Part shown: piece after piece, positions 45,785-59,716 of the stretch | How positions within the stretch are numbered: the first letter of the stretch is position 1 | How the letters are laid out: every line of letters begins with the position of its first letter | Origin: Acanthopleura granulata | Lineage: Eukaryota > Mollusca > Polyplacophora > Chitonida > Chitonidae | NCBI GenBank assembly: GCA_016165875.1 | Contig: JABBOT010000080.1 | Coordinates: 46,396,032 to 46,460,031 of the forward strand | Length of the DNA stretch: 64,000 nt | Direction: 5' to 3' | The notes under the pieces: model-generated | What the model was told of the DNA's origin: nothing | What the model saw: the letters and a program-made list of their open reading frames with translations, nothing else | The model's database searches: none | Made by a program: the position numbers and the translations under genes

Positions 45785-46980
45785 GCGGAGAGATAACCGC
45801 TCCCACGAGCCAGTGATTGACGGCCGCACAAAACAAGGGAGCTAACTCGGTTCGACACTGGATTCAGCTTGCTAAACCACATGGCAATTCTCTCGGGAGA
45901 GACAACGAGTCTCTAGGGATATTATTTCAAATACACCAGACAATCAAGACTGTCAGATAAAAATGTCATTCTTGTTTACACCAGTCCACCGACGCTACTG
46001 GCGTTTTTCTGAGTGTGCTATAGTTTATACATGTATGATCAAACCAGATGGTATCTTTTCTCAGCTGTATACCGCATTGCCACTGAGGCGAAGTAGTCCC
46101 ATGGACTCGGCCTAGAATTAATATTTTTTTCAAAACTTTTTTTATTTAATTGTCTGTTACATAGTTTTGTTACAATAGTTTTTGATTGTGAAAGTGAGTT
46201 TTGTTTTCTTGTAAATTTGTAGTTTTAAATCAGATTATCCACATGTATAAATAAATTTTGACAATGTATCTTTGCCAAGGCATTGTTAAAAAGCTGATGC
46301 CCTGAATATATATTTCCAGTTAAATATAGGTAACCATACGTATGTACAAATTTAAAATGTACACCTGGGATGCCAAGGAGGCACTTTCAGTTTTACCCTC
46401 CAAATCAATTTAACTCAGTTACCCTCACACATTCACATTTACACGAATATCTGGTATTGGGGTAAATCGCAGGAGTGTGTCACAAGATTCATTCTTTCCA
46501 CACTGCTGTTCCGGTTATGGACTACAGCAAATGCTAGCCCGCAGACAAAACGGTCTGGATACCAACTGGCTATATACACCAAGGTAGCGGGCAAGTGATC
46601 ACCATACAAGGCTACGCATACAACAGCGATAAAAAGGACGGCATTAGGGTTGAGATACATGTATAATTAAACCCAATCATAACTCTATCATTTATCATCG
46701 GATATGAGAGAATCGGATAGATAAATTCTCATAAAATTTGCAACAATTCTATTTCAACATTTATTAATATCTTGACATACTTTTGGTGGATATTGGTGAT
46801 TTACTGCGTTATTACCGATCACTGCCTATGTCACAATATGGAGTGTGTAGTGTAGCCTGTCGGACATGCTCACTGCTTTGACTGCTGTCGACTAAGGTAT
46901 TTTTCTATCACGCATTCTCATTGGCTAGGGATAAATCGGGAGACGTAGCCGTCGATCGATCAATTAAAATTACAGTCAAT
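45785..46980. repeat. Old dispersed segment, copy 3
   Basis: Diverged homologue of 33,340-33,960. Blocks include CACAAAACAAGGGAGCTAAC, CAATCAAGACTGTCAGATAA, AATGTCATTCTTGTTTAC, CCAATCATAACTCTATCATT and TCATTGGCTAGGGATAAAT. About 550 extra bases lie in the middle (46,090-46,660). Confidence 0.6.
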
Positions 46981-46984
46981 GCAT

Positions 46985-49300
46985 GTTTTTTACCTACGCT
47001 TGTTTAAGGCATGTTGATGATGGACGCATAATTTACCACATTTGAGATCCTCTTACATGAACAGTTAGAATAAAACCTTAGATGAATTATACTTCACAAG
47101 AGGCTGGATTCCATCGGTTACGTGTGACCATTTGCTCATTATTAAGCTGCTGTGACTTTTTTGGTTTTATTCTCTGAGCTGAAATCTTTTATATTCTGTT
47201 TTTTTCTGTTTTGTTTGTGTTTTGCTCTTATGTTGGTGTGCAGATTTTAATTTGGGACTATATATTTTTTCTCTTTTCGTGTTTACACCTGAAATGCATA
47301 TTCCGTGCTGAAAAACTTCAAACAGATTTAAAACAATAGCTTTCTGGAAGTGTAGCTTTCCAAAGTACGATGTACCATTTTTAACAAAGTCCAGAATTTT
47401 TTTTTCCACGAACTGGTGTGCAAACCCACAGTTTACCAATCCCCAAGTGAATGGGTCATCAGTGGCATGAATACTATGGGAAAAGCTGAAGTCGTTTGGC
47501 GTAAATTTACTGCACGATGAATGCTTCTATTAGCTATTTGTTTATTTGTTATTTACTTTTCCGAGCGAAAAAAAAAATTTTTTTTCATGTTTAACACGGC
47601 GGTCAGGTTTATGGCTGACGACTGCCCGGAGTTCCCGGAGTTACGGCAATTGGGGCATCGCGTTGGTCAGGCAGCTTTCTATGGTCATTGGTCGGATTAG
47701 GACAGGTAATAAGCGCGTGTCACTTTCTATAGCACAAAGAGCACAACTAACTTAGAATATCAAATAACGGAATCAAATTCACATTTGGTTCATATTTTCT
47801 ACTACGGTCACGCAGAAATGTTGAGTTGTAAGCCAGGATCACTCTTTGTTACAAGATGTAACTTATTACTAACCCATTAGGCCTGTCAGTCAGTCACAGA
47901 CATGTTAGAAATTCATGCACATCACACTATTCGTATACACAGGCAAAAAGCTTTTCCTTCATTTTAAACACAATAATTCCATTAAAAATTAAATTTCCTA
48001 TGTCGTTCTAAAATAAATAAAGAAGTAGGAGGAATACGAAATGATATCAGTGCTACCAAATGGTTAAAAGATACAATGATAAGTTGTCCAACTGTTCTTT
48101 GGTTAAAAGAATGATTTATGGGAAGATGCTGAATTGTTGTCAACTCTACATTTGCATTCAGAATGCTTTTGTTATTTCTTCAAAAATGTCTACAGCCAAT
48201 GACAATGCTTCACACTGTTTGCGTATTTTGTTTAAAAAAAAAGAAATAAACAAATGTAATAAGCTGCATGTTACGAAGTCGAGGTCACCTTTAGCTTTTT
48301 AAAGTATGCTTTGGTTGAGTAGATCGAGGGCCCGAGGGATCGAATACTTTTCAGCTCCACTCACACTTTGCCTTTTAAAATGACACACCAGATAATCATT
48401 GTGAAAATGGAATTTCCGTCCTGCCTGTTGAACAACTTGCACCTGACTATAGAGGTGTGTCAGGGTTATAGCCAGTTCCCCCGGCCCCGGTGGTACTGGG
48501 CGGGAACGGCCACGTGATCATATCATGCGCTCACGACACTCAGACACACACTACATCCACGCTCTGCTTAACAGGCGCGTGGGCGAACATCAAATGGATA
48601 CCATTTAAAGACATTATCTCACGAGTGGATCTCGTTTACTCTACAGCCGTGTTATTCGTTGTTGTTTTCGCAACTTTTTCTTCGTGGAACAAATGTCAGA
48701 TCGCTCGTCTCCTCCCACATTTTAACGACTTTCCCATTGCCTGGCGCAGCCAGCAGGTAACAGTGAAACACCTTGTTATGAAAACTAGGCCAGCGGTCCA
48801 CGCGATCTAATGGCGTTTAATCATGGTTTTTAGCCGTTGGCCCTTTGAATCCGCTATGACTTAATATTATTGATTTCCCTCAAATAATAAATGCGTAAGT
48901 TATGAGATGCCACTTCAGTTCGTCGTTAAAGTTCTTGAGAACCCACCACTGGTTTCTGAATCCACTGCCGTGCTTTTGTCACACGGAAATTGTCGGTTGT
49001 CATAAAATATTCACGGCGAAAGCATTTGCGAGGGATTTTATGAACAATATCACCAAATATGTGATCAAATGGTGTGCTGAACATCATCGCCTCAACCACA
49101 GGGGTGGAAACTATCACAAAGCGGGCTGTCAGGGACAGCTGGACGCGAGAAACGCGGTCCTCCCCCGCAATATGCGCCGCAGTGAGGCGAGGCGGCCAGA
49201 CCCTGCCAGGCGACCGGCCAGTCCACCAGAAGGCTTACCTGTTGAACTAAGGCCGCGTAGCTGACAAGCCATTGTCCTTGTTTTGATCCTCCAAGCTCTC
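46985..49300. other. Non-coding stretch
   Basis: AT-rich to 48,480, then a GC-richer block at 48,480-49,280. A10T8 palindrome near 47,567. No supported gene. Confidence 0.4.
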
Positions 49301-49304
49301 GTCC

Positions 49305-49418
49305 TATATAAGTAGATGATCATATATAGTGAAGAAGGGGGATGGATGACATTGGCGTGGTGGATCTTGAACTAGACACCTGTCGCTCAGACTTCATGAG
49401 GACATGAGCAATCACCAG
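49305..49418 (+). promoter_or_regulatory. TATA box and candidate 5' exon
   Basis: TATATAAG at 49,305-49,312 lies in GC-richer upstream sequence. About 105 bases on, CACCAG|GTAAGT is a perfect splice donor (exon end 49,418). The stretch between has only short ATG frames (one of 21 codons from about 49,342), so it would be a 5' UTR exon. The nearest plausible coding exon on this strand with an acceptor right before its ATG is at 62,354. Confidence 0.35.
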
Positions 49419-49419
49419 G

Positions 49420-52400
49420 TAAGTTAGAAATAATTATCTTCTATTTAAAGTTGTTGTCTTCCACTGAACTCTAATCCCCAAAGCGATGCGGATAGGACTG
49501 GTAGAGAATATGTCATTTCTGTCTTGATAATACACCATAAGCAGTTTCTCAATTTGTCTGTTCCAACATATCCCTGGCTGAACAACTAAAATCATGTGTT
49601 TGGTATTTTAAAATATTGGCCGAGTGAGAAAGTTTTTCTTTATTCCTAAACTTTAATTCCAGAATGAAACAAACTATATCACACCTTTCATACAGTTTAA
49701 GTTATTTTCTACCCGTGTCAGACACTGACGAAATAGCCCACAGAATCAGTTAGTGTATATCATATTTACGAATGGTCTTTGAAGTAAGGCTTGTGGCAAG
49801 TCTAGCTGTAACAGTGTTATGGTACAGATATACTCTATGCCGTAGAGTACCTTCCATTCTAACGCTCATGGGCTTTAAGTTATGACTTTAGCTGCCATTC
49901 TTTAACTAACTATATCCACCAAGCACAGTAGCTCAATAGGCCACAGAAAAGCTTCGAAAACGATCCAGCTATCCCACTCTTGAACACAGGAAATGATTTA
50001 TTATTAGGACTGCCGCGTCTTCACCAAAGGACTTCACGTATCCTGTTTTCCACCATGAGGCGGTGGAAATGTTTTCCTCAAATAACAACGATGGTAGTAC
50101 TGTCTCTCTAGGCCATTTATCTTTACTGTGCCTTTTACTTACTTATTGTTCAAAGCAGCATCTGATAAGACACAGTTTGATTGGATAAAAATCAAATAAA
50201 GGCTGAGCTAGACATACATGGTGTGAACATGCCATAGTTCATCCTAGTAAAGTTCTGGTCCTCTTCTCTCTGTTCTCTGCATAGAAATCATCTGTCAGTT
50301 CCGTTTCATTATAAGATTACAGCATTCAAAGTCATATAATGTTATACTGTGTACTTAATGGAGATGTATTTGTTTAACGACAACATAAAAAATAGCATGG
50401 TACACAATCCATACATTGATTGAACTTACTTGCCTAGGACGTTTTTTGCGTCATCCCAGCATCATAGTAATCAGTTGACCGCTTCTTTCTACATGACTCT
50501 GTCATAATGTTCTTCGTCAAAGACTTTCTTGGCTCTTTGGCTGTATGTGTCGAATGTTATGGTGGACATAGATCTTGTGATTAATGACCTGGAACCTTCC
50601 TCCACGTAGACGAATTGTATACATATGCCTGACATGGCGCTCATATTGATAGGAACTGCTGTATTTAACTGGTAGCTTTTGAAATACGTGTAACGTTAAA
50701 CATGGAAAAAAAGCTTTCATGCTTTTGTTCTCCATGAAAACAATGCACCACCTTCGACTCAAGGTTGGCAATAACACGTTTTGTATTGCCTGTTGATTTA
50801 ATGCCTTGCGAAATCTCTTTTCATGAATATGCGTTGGATCCCATGCAAGTAAAATCCCTTGATATTCCATTTTTCCGACCATAAAGCCCTTTTACCCGCT
50901 AAAGCATTTAATTGTGAGATAAATCAGAAGTAGTTTAATCAGACAAATGCTGTCATACATTGTCCACGTCACAATGGTAACAGATTAGTACATTATAAAT
51001 GACTTAGCTTTGTGACCTTTTGCGGAACTTTTAATCTTCGAAGAGAATGAACCGAGGAGAATATTGATAATTAAATGTAAACATATGCGGGGAACTAAAA
51101 CACAGTTGTGTGCAAGCCTGGAAAACACAAGTATTAATGGGACTGCATGTATTGCGTGTCTGCATGCAAGATGAAAACGTATTTAAACCCAACACCAGTT
51201 CGTGCACTTTTGAGTTAATCAATATTTTGATATAGCCTATACAAGCTGGATGAGGGATGTCGGAAAACTATTAGGACGTGTGTAAGGGAGTTTTTACATG
51301 ATGAGAATGCTGCGTCTATCGCTTAATGATGATTCTATGGTTTTCACCCGTCAGTATTATAGCTTTTATAAGAACTGCCTCATTCAATTACAGTGTCTTA
51401 GTTTTACTTTGTTTCTTTGCACTGACTTCAGATCACATTGAACCAGTAGCTTCGTTAGGGTGACTTACCTTCAATGAAGATTCGTGACTGGAATTAGGGC
51501 GTTTAAAAAACCTAGGTGTCGTGCATACATATACCTTGTATTCATATGATGATTTCAAAATACGTCACGAATTATTGATTCAATAACTAGTGTGTCAAGT
51601 ATACTACATCAGATGGCTTCACTCTAAGTTTTTAAACTTTAGAATAAGTATAATACTTTTGCTGGTAAATATGCACAGAGGATCCAGGATTACTGGCGGT
51701 CTGTATCATTACCGTACGTAATTCCTGTAAGCCCGTTGATTGGGGTCATATAAGCATTCATGCAACCAAACTACGCCGGATATACGTATTATTGTACTTC
51801 AGCTGGAAATTACTCATGGACTAAGAAGAAATTGATCTTGCGATTATCATGGTTATCCTGGTTTAGGAGTTGTACATGATTGTCGGATATGATTGCTGAC
51901 ATTAGGGAGATTCGCCTCATTTCAAAAATGTCCTTTCTTTGGTACACGTACATGCCTCTGTACAACATGATGGCACCAATAATAACCTTGTTAAGTCAGT
52001 GTACGATGGGCACATAAGGCAAGTGTGTTCGGAAACACATGTGCTCTCTTATTTAGTTCCGTATACGGCGACATGGGAACAATGCATCTAAGTTTAGCCA
52101 CGTCTTCATTACAGCTATCGGTTTATTCCCATGTGCAGGAGGGGCCTTTGACTTAACAATATCAGCAGCTTGATAGGTGCTTATGGAAATGTCAACGAGC
52201 TTTGGTGGACTTCTTCATGCAAACATTCATTAAAACAGCAGGTGCAGTAATTGAGGCATCACTCCGCTAGGTGGCTACTGGGTCATTAAACCTCACAAAC
52301 TATATAACCGTTAACCGTCTGAGCAAAGATCTCCTTGTTTTTGAATGCACAATGGCTATGATTTCGCTATAGAGCGATGTATAATCAAAGCCATTAATTT

Positions 52401-53470
52401 GTTTCCTAAACCAAATGGGGGTGTAAGTGACAATGGAATGCACGCAGGTCTAACGTTAAAGCACTCATCTACACAGCGACAATTGTCATTGAATAGTTCG
52501 GCATACAACTACATGAACGGCGTCTGGAATAATAAACGTGTAAAACCATCATCTGAATAGTATAAATACTTGACAGTTCAGATTATACAATTGCACTTAA
52601 ATAATAGAACTCGTCACCTCTGTCAAGTGTGCTTCTTGAGTAACAATGGATATATATAGTTTAACTGAAGTGCTATATCCTATTATAGTGTGCTGTACAC
52701 AATGGCGTGCTTTCGTTTCTTTGACCAGGTCATTTGGGGCCTTTAGGTAGGTAAGGTTTTATTTTTGGCCCCGCTAAATTCATCTTCCTGCAGAATATTT
52801 AATTGTAATAAATCCAGTATAAGTGCCAAAGGTCAATTCCTCATAGTCGCCAAAAACAGAAATACGATTATAGAGTATATATTTGTGCCACTGAAAAGAA
52901 AATTTTTGGCCACCTCATAAATGCTATAAGCCAACAAATGTGCCGAAATTTCAACTTTCAATAATAAAAACTAAATATTGTTATGAGATTTAAAATTTTG
53001 ACTGAGTCAGAAGTTTTTGGTGGAATCGGCTGTATACCTCTCTCTGTTCAACCTGTATCTCATAGAATGATGTAAATGTATGCGCAAAGTCCCCTACAGA
53101 ATACAATTTCGTGAAAATGGAAAACTTGCACCAAGTGCAAAGATTAATGTCTACATGGATTATTGGCGCTTATAGCAATATCCTGGCTGCGTTTCCTTGC
53201 TGCAGAAGTACAGATTCAGTGTAAAGCATCCCGTACAGGTCGGGATCAAAAACTGTTTTACTTATTCGTTGCGTTGAAGAATTTAATAAAGTTTTAGACT
53301 GGTACGTTACCAAACTTCAAGACGAAAACCAGTCAGCAACACTCCTCCATACTGAAGGCTGTTTTGATTATAAATATTATCGAATCAGTAATAAAACTTT
53401 TAGAGAAACATGTGGTTTAACCCATAAAGTTGGAACAAATTCTAGTGTAAATACTTTTTCTTAAATATTA
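49420..53470. other. Non-coding stretch
   Basis: Possible intron or intergenic. A 121-codon minus-strand frame at 50,517-50,882 has no recognisable domain, signal peptide or splice context. Confidence 0.4.
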
Positions 53471-53474
53471 CAAG

Positions 53475-53815
53475 TCTTTGGAAACACGACCTTGTGAACA
53501 TAACTTTTGGGAATACCACTTTGAGAATATGAATTTGGCAATAAGACTTCAGGAAAATGGCTTTGGCAATACAACTTTGTGAAAATGACTTGAGAATATG
53601 TGTTTGGGAATACAGCTTTGGGAATTCAGCTTTCGGGATAGCGCTGTGGGAAAATGGCTTTGGGGTGTTTTGGGCTGTTTCGGAATAGGACTTTGGGAAT
53701 AGTGCTTTGGGAATATGACTTTGGGAAGATGGCTTTGGGAATGCGATTTTGTAAATATGGCTTTGGAAATAGGACTTAGGAACGTGCATGACTTTGGAAA
53801 TACGATTTCTCAGAT
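53475..53815 (+). repeat. 14-bp minisatellite
   Basis: About 24 degenerate copies of CTTTGGGAATATGA. The central copies (53,690-53,790) are exact in period. Because 14x3 lacks stops on the minus strand, it creates a long repetitive frame there that is not a gene. Confidence 0.85.
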
Positions 53816-53819
53816 TGAC

Positions 53820-55410
53820 GCCAAAAGTGAAATATCTTTGAAATGCTTTCCAACTGGATGGGGGTCCTTTCTTTGACACAAAAATGTACATGTTTGATTT
53901 ACAATGGAGACTGTTACACTGAGGGAAATCATAATGAGTAGTTTGTGATAAAACCATGACAACTGTGTTAGGCCAGATCCACGGTATTTTCGCAGAAGCA
54001 TATCCTACCCCTCCCTCTGGACTACCTTTAATGGCTGGTCAAATTGCAGATGTTCATTTGTAAATCTGTCTAAATCTCAGTGCGTTACCTTCCATCGTGT
54101 GCGAAAAGTGAGCTCTTAGCAGTGCTTCCAGGCAATAATCGAGTCATCAAGGGTTTTTACGTTCGGAAAGATACTGTTGGCAATTTTGAATTTATGCCAC
54201 ATCATGAGCCTAACTTTACTGACACGTTAACGCCCTCGCTATGCTTTATATCGTCGAAATTTTCTGCAGATGAGCTCCATCACAGTGCTTAAAGGAAATG
54301 TTGTACTTGAATATTGATTAACAAAAATTTGTGTTAAAAATTATGACGCGCTTTTTTTTCCTTCCTTGCGATTTGCTAATCTTCATTTGAATTATAAGGC
54401 TGTTGAAAACGGTATCCATTTGATACGTTCCAGCAATTCTGTCTTGACATTTTCGCACGACTGTCAAGCCTAGTTTCGAAATATGTATAGATTCTGAAAT
54501 CTGTTAGCAAGAGCCGGGAAACTCCAACGTCCAGGTTCTGTTGACCTTGGTAACACATTTCGTCACAATATTCGACCTTTACCGTCATTAACTTGTTCAC
54601 CTGCCTCTGCCATGAAAGTTTTGCCCAAGGCAAAGAGTATCAAACATGACATAATATATATGTAGTTAATTCTAAATTTGTTCGTATTCATATATGCTGT
54701 CAGATAACGGTCTGCAAAATGAGTGTTCAGATCGTATACTACCACTCACTAATAAAGACACTGTGACACTCATCGTCGAAGAGTTACTACTTGGCTCAAA
54801 TGTGTATCGTTTTACCAGAACTAATCATCCACCAATGGTGCAGTAGCAGCAGAGGCCAATGTTTTCAGCACATTCTACCCGCCCACAGCAATATCGATAA
54901 TGTAACCTTCGATTCGTTTATATCTTACCATTGCTGACTGGTGCACAAAAAAGGTGCAGGAGGAAATTTTTTCGATAACGCAATCAAAGTGGATAAAAAG
55001 AATGTCCACCGCGGAAATTAAATGAGGTATCTGTAAGAATAATTTTCGGATGACAACCTGCATGATGGAAAATCAGAAAGTCGCGTGCCGTGGCGTCTTG
55101 CTGGCGACCACATTTCCCGAGGTACAAACGGCATAAGGATTAAAGTCTGATTGGATAAGAGGAGTTAATATGGCGCGTGGCTGACCTACCTGACAGATGC
55201 ATCTCTTTGAAAAGCGTCTATTTCTCTCACACGCAACCCGTACCTTTTGAGGAGATAGTGCCCCCAGATAACGCCGACGTCAACAAAACGATTACTTTAT
55301 GGCGATCTTTCAGCGGAATTAACTGATCAGATTCGTGTAATAAACTCGTGCCGCCTTGACCGCGTGGGCATGCGTGCTGAGATGATAATTGGTGATTCCG
55401 ACTTTCCAAA
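53820..55410. other. Non-coding stretch
   Basis: No supported gene. A short minus-strand signal-peptide-like frame at 54,563-54,652 is noted among the findings. Confidence 0.4.
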
Positions 55411-55412
55411 TG

Positions 55413-55494
<82 letters not shown>
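55413..55494 (+). repeat. (CT)n microsatellite
   Basis: Two long CT runs interrupted once by TTTAT. Confidence 0.95.
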
Positions 55495-55499
55495 ATAAA

Positions 55500-57164
55500 C
55501 CTGAGCCACCCAGGAGCAGTACTTTGCAGGATTTTATGTCGATCTTTTTTGCCCGCCTCAAGAAATTACTTTAAAGACAACGCATTGCAACAGAACGGCA
55601 TATTGTGATAAACCGTAAGACCGAAGACATTAGCAACTAAGTCCTTACCATTTCTAGTTGTTCGGTTAGTGTGTTACTAAGTCCAAGGCAACACACCATA
55701 CCAACGTCAGCATTAAAACAGTAATCCATGTTGATTATAATTTTTTCTCAAGCCTGTAGTTGGGTAGACTTCGGCCCGATGTTAGTTGGAGGCTTTGGAC
55801 CCTTCGAATATACCACCACTGCTTGAAACTGGTAACGGGTAAATATATTTTGTCAACTGAAAACTGGCACCACTTGATTGTGGTTTGAGGATTGGCAGCT
55901 GAACTTCAGACCTTGCACCGAAACACTCAACTGCTAGCACCAATGTTATGGAAATTTATTGTTATGTGAGCTTTGCTGGGAAACCATGAAAGCCTTTGTT
56001 TTTGGGGGGGTTTGGGGGTTGGAGGGGTTGGGGTTTTTTTGTCTTTTTTTCTGTCTTTTTTTTTTGTCAAAGCCTGTGTACTTTTTTGTAATAGTTATGA
56101 ATTAAGTTAAATATGTTCTTACCCTATTATCCAATTATGTCAGCTTATGAAGCTTATTTTCGATGAGATTGCTAAGAAACGAAAGTTTATATATATCAGT
56201 GTGTTTATCAGTAGCCAGCGGCGGCGATTTTCGGCGACTGTGGGTGGCAAAACCGCCGCCTGTTAAAAGCCGATTAGAAAATAAAAAGTAATGTAGCGTT
56301 GTTGTTGTTTCGCTCGTGATAGAGAACGCTTTCACCTTTGAGTTTGTCACTGTGAAAGCCTCATTTTCACACACTTTTGTCGCTATGCTATTTCATTTAG
56401 ATGAGAATACGTTATTTCGGGTGAAAAATTTGATTACTTAATCTTTTTGGCTTACAAAACTTGCCTGTTTTCTAACCGTGAGCAACACTTCCTTCGTGAC
56501 TTGTACATTGCCTGGAAATTTGCTCAGGTTGTAAATGTGACAGCCAAGGCACCTCTCCCTTATGCTTGGGCAGTAACCAAATGGGTAAAGGTCAAATGCC
56601 TTACAGGAGCGCGGATTTCATCAAAAGCAGATCCATCGACTTTGACTTCGGAGATTTGCGGGCGATTTCTTGAAGTTCGGTGGGCGATGAATTTCAGAAT
56701 TTGAAAATAACACCCTGAGTCCATGCCTCTATAATGGGCACCATCCCTGGTTAATGTGTGGATTTTTCCTTGTGCTGTAGTGTAATAATTAAGCTGAAAG
56801 AGCATGATCTGCCAATCGAACATTCCCATGAACATCGACCATATACTAAGGCAACATTATATGTGGGCTAGTTGACAACATATGGGAATATGACATTGTA
56901 TTTTCTCGCAATTGACCAGTTACTGGCTTAGAAAATTATGAGAATCTTTTTGGGGGAATCAGATAATTTTATGCCATTAAAGAGGAAATTAATGTTATAC
57001 GTGTTCCATTTAAATTTAATTAAATCTAAACCGAATATAATTCACATTTCCATTTAAAAGTGATTAGATTTGATAATAGGACATGATTATATTGATTCAT
57101 TGATTGATCCATTAGTGTTTACCATCGCACTGAAAAGTTGTACTAACACCGGCGGCCAGTGTTA
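55500..57164. other. Non-coding stretch
   Basis: No supported gene; G- and T-rich low-complexity run at about 55,999-56,065. Confidence 0.4.
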
Positions 57165-57320
57165 CGGACGGTCTTGAAGTGTCTGCAGTAAACCATCGGC
57201 CTTTGGCAAGTAATTGAGGAAATTGCCCCAGATGACTAACAGCCTGATCGCTTATTGTTACCATTGGCAAAAGGCCACCGGTACAAGTCAAGCTTGACAA
57301 CTGCAGGTTCAAGGCTGGGA
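57165..57320. repeat. Dispersed repeat fragment
   Basis: AAACCATCGGCCTTTGGCAAGTAATTGA resembles the middle of the 16,806 repeat, and a box B-like GGTTCAAGGC lies at about 57,305. Probably a decayed SINE. Confidence 0.35.
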
Positions 57321-59190
57321 GAGAATCAAAACATCGATTTTCCAAGCAATGAAAGTCAAACATGTTAAATGAGCACGTTAACGCCTTGCATCAGATTACC
57401 TTTTTGAAAACACTTCCGGTCGCTTTTGCAGATTCATGGGGATCTACATTGCATCATGTGAGCGTGAAAGAATTTATCAAATAGTTTTTTAACCAGTCAT
57501 TAATTAAATCAAGAAAATAATTAATCAGTACATTAGCTACTTATCATTTCTATGAGTCAGGGCTTTCAAGGCTTTCTTCTCGGGTAGACTACAGATAATC
57601 GCACTGGTAAATGGACACAATGGAATTTAGTGCCACATGGACAGTATTTCTCTCAAACCAAAGAGATTGGATTAGGTCAGATTATACTGAGGAGCAGCAT
57701 TAAAGAGCGGACCTAATCGGAAGACACACGCCATTCTGAAAGCGGGTTGTCACGTCTACCAACTTGCAGGCGAAACACAGCTCTGAACAAAGCGTTGTGC
57801 GAATAGACAGAATGGACCGAGTGTCTCCAGTTCCTAATTCTGTCATTGAAACGTATAAATAGTGCAAATACGTCTTCCCTAAGTCTAAACACACCATGGG
57901 GATTTTCTTGTGAATCTGTTCCTTTCATACAGAAATTATTGAATTGAAATATAATTGTACAGTTAAATGGCACTTATTAATGTAAAGCAAGCGAGGGAGC
58001 AGGATGTGATAGATATGGGAAGGATAGTGCCAGAGACAATACCAACCATTCAACTATGACAACTATGAAACAAATCACCAGAGGGCTTGAACTTTTCTCC
58101 CTAATTGCCTCCTTCACAAGTTCTTAATATATTTCTCTATGTGGCTGTGGACGACCTTCTTCTGGTTAACGTTGTCAAGCGTTTTGACTTAATAAATGAC
58201 ATTTCAGAGGGAATAAAGGTATTAGTTCTCCCATTTGACACGTAATTCGATTTAAAATCCCGACCATGCCTACACTGAAAACCGATTGCTCATTGTTAAG
58301 GTGGGTCGAGTGAGTGTAGCTCAGGCAAACGGTAAAGTTCGAGATCAGGGACTTTGACTACTGACTGATCACTTAGCAGCTACCCAAAACATTTTACCTT
58401 GCCATGAAGTCTGCTGCGTGTTTACTCTCAATGGTGAGCTTTACGTGATGGGAACTCCCCTTTGTTCGATCTGATGACAGATGGTACATGGTAAATGCTA
58501 ACCTGTCAGTTCCATCAGTGAACTGATGAATTAAGGGAGATAACAGGAGAGTGGTACAAAGGGACGTAATTGCGAATGACGCTGGCTAATTGATGCGGTG
58601 TTGGGTATCGCTCTAGTGTGGATCTGATATGCTCGCGACTCGGGCCTTAACAATGGGAACCATGGTAATGACTGCATCACTACAATCGCTCGGAACTGAT
58701 GCATGTAGCAAATTTAGACACAATAACCGCGACACGTGTTCCCAGCCTTTACGGAATACATCGAAAGTGACACTTTTTCGCTTTTTGGGAACACAATGTA
58801 TTACATGTCAAGCGACAGATTGGGAAATTACTTAGAATGCAGTTAGGTTTATTGTAGGCACTAACTGTTACTTGCCATTCGCCTGCGTGTAACGCGCTTA
58901 TTTCTTGTGTTGAATATATGACATATACAGGTATAAATGATACACCCTTGTTCACCCAAATCCTATAGCCTACCTGTGGAAGACTATGTAAATTAACATT
59001 TAAATTGGATTCAGGGCGTCGAACATCATTCTTAAATTTATGAACACTGATGGCCTCTTTCGTATGGTATCTTTATTACATCAATGAACACATTGATCGC
59101 CTCTCTCACGTGGTATCATCCTTATATTGGTGAACACTGGTTGATCTTCTTGATTGTTCTGATTGTTCTGAACCTTTCTTTCATAATTTA
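57321..59190. other. Non-coding stretch
   Basis: Nothing supported on either strand. Confidence 0.4.
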
Positions 59191-59194
59191 ATCT

Positions 59195-59300
59195 GATCAG
59201 TGTCTGCCTGCAACCCGTGGATGGCGTGAGTCCCCCCCCCCCGCTTTGCCCTCTTTTCTCCCACCATAATGCTGGATAAATGCCGAAAAATAAAGCTTCA
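59195..59300 (+). mobile_element. SINE fragment
   Basis: TCTGCCTGCAACCCGTGGATGG, a C-run, TTTTCTCCCACCATAATGCTGG and a shortened tail match the SINE body at 17,463-17,560. Confidence 0.65.
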
Positions 59301-59716
59301 TAAATGTTAAGAAAATTTACCAGCCCGATGCCCATAGCAAATTCTGAACCATGTATTTGAACAGCCAGACAAGTCACACGCTCAGTTCAGATAAACTTGC
59401 GACCTGGCCCAAACATCAGAATGAAAACACTGAGGGTGAATTGAAAACTCCGGTGAAATACATGGAGTCTGATGCCCTGAATCTCGCATTTCTGCAGCTA
59501 ATGTAGCTAGTATGGATAGTCAATGTTATAAAATAAACTTCAAGCAATATGTAAACAAATGTCACAGCTCGACACAGATGGCTGATACAAACGTTAAATC
59601 ATCTGTGCAAAAAAAAAAATAATAATAATTTTCAATAAAACCAGCAATTGGGAAATGTCTTGCCAGTCCTTGATAGTTCTGGACGGCTGTGGCAAGCTCT
59701 GAAAAAATAAACAACA

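Noticed and set aside
48902..49264. 120-codon plus-strand frame
   Set aside because: No signal peptide or domain; the Arg/Pro-rich end reflects local GC-rich sequence upstream of the TATA box.
50517..50882. 121-codon minus-strand frame
   Set aside because: No recognisable domain, signal peptide, splice signals or codon pattern; plausible by chance in a window of this size.
53442..53957. 171-codon minus-strand repetitive frame
   Set aside because: Created by the 14-bp minisatellite; no start or splice support.
55227..55574. Frames rich in Arg-Glu or Ser-Leu
   Set aside because: Translations of the CT microsatellite.
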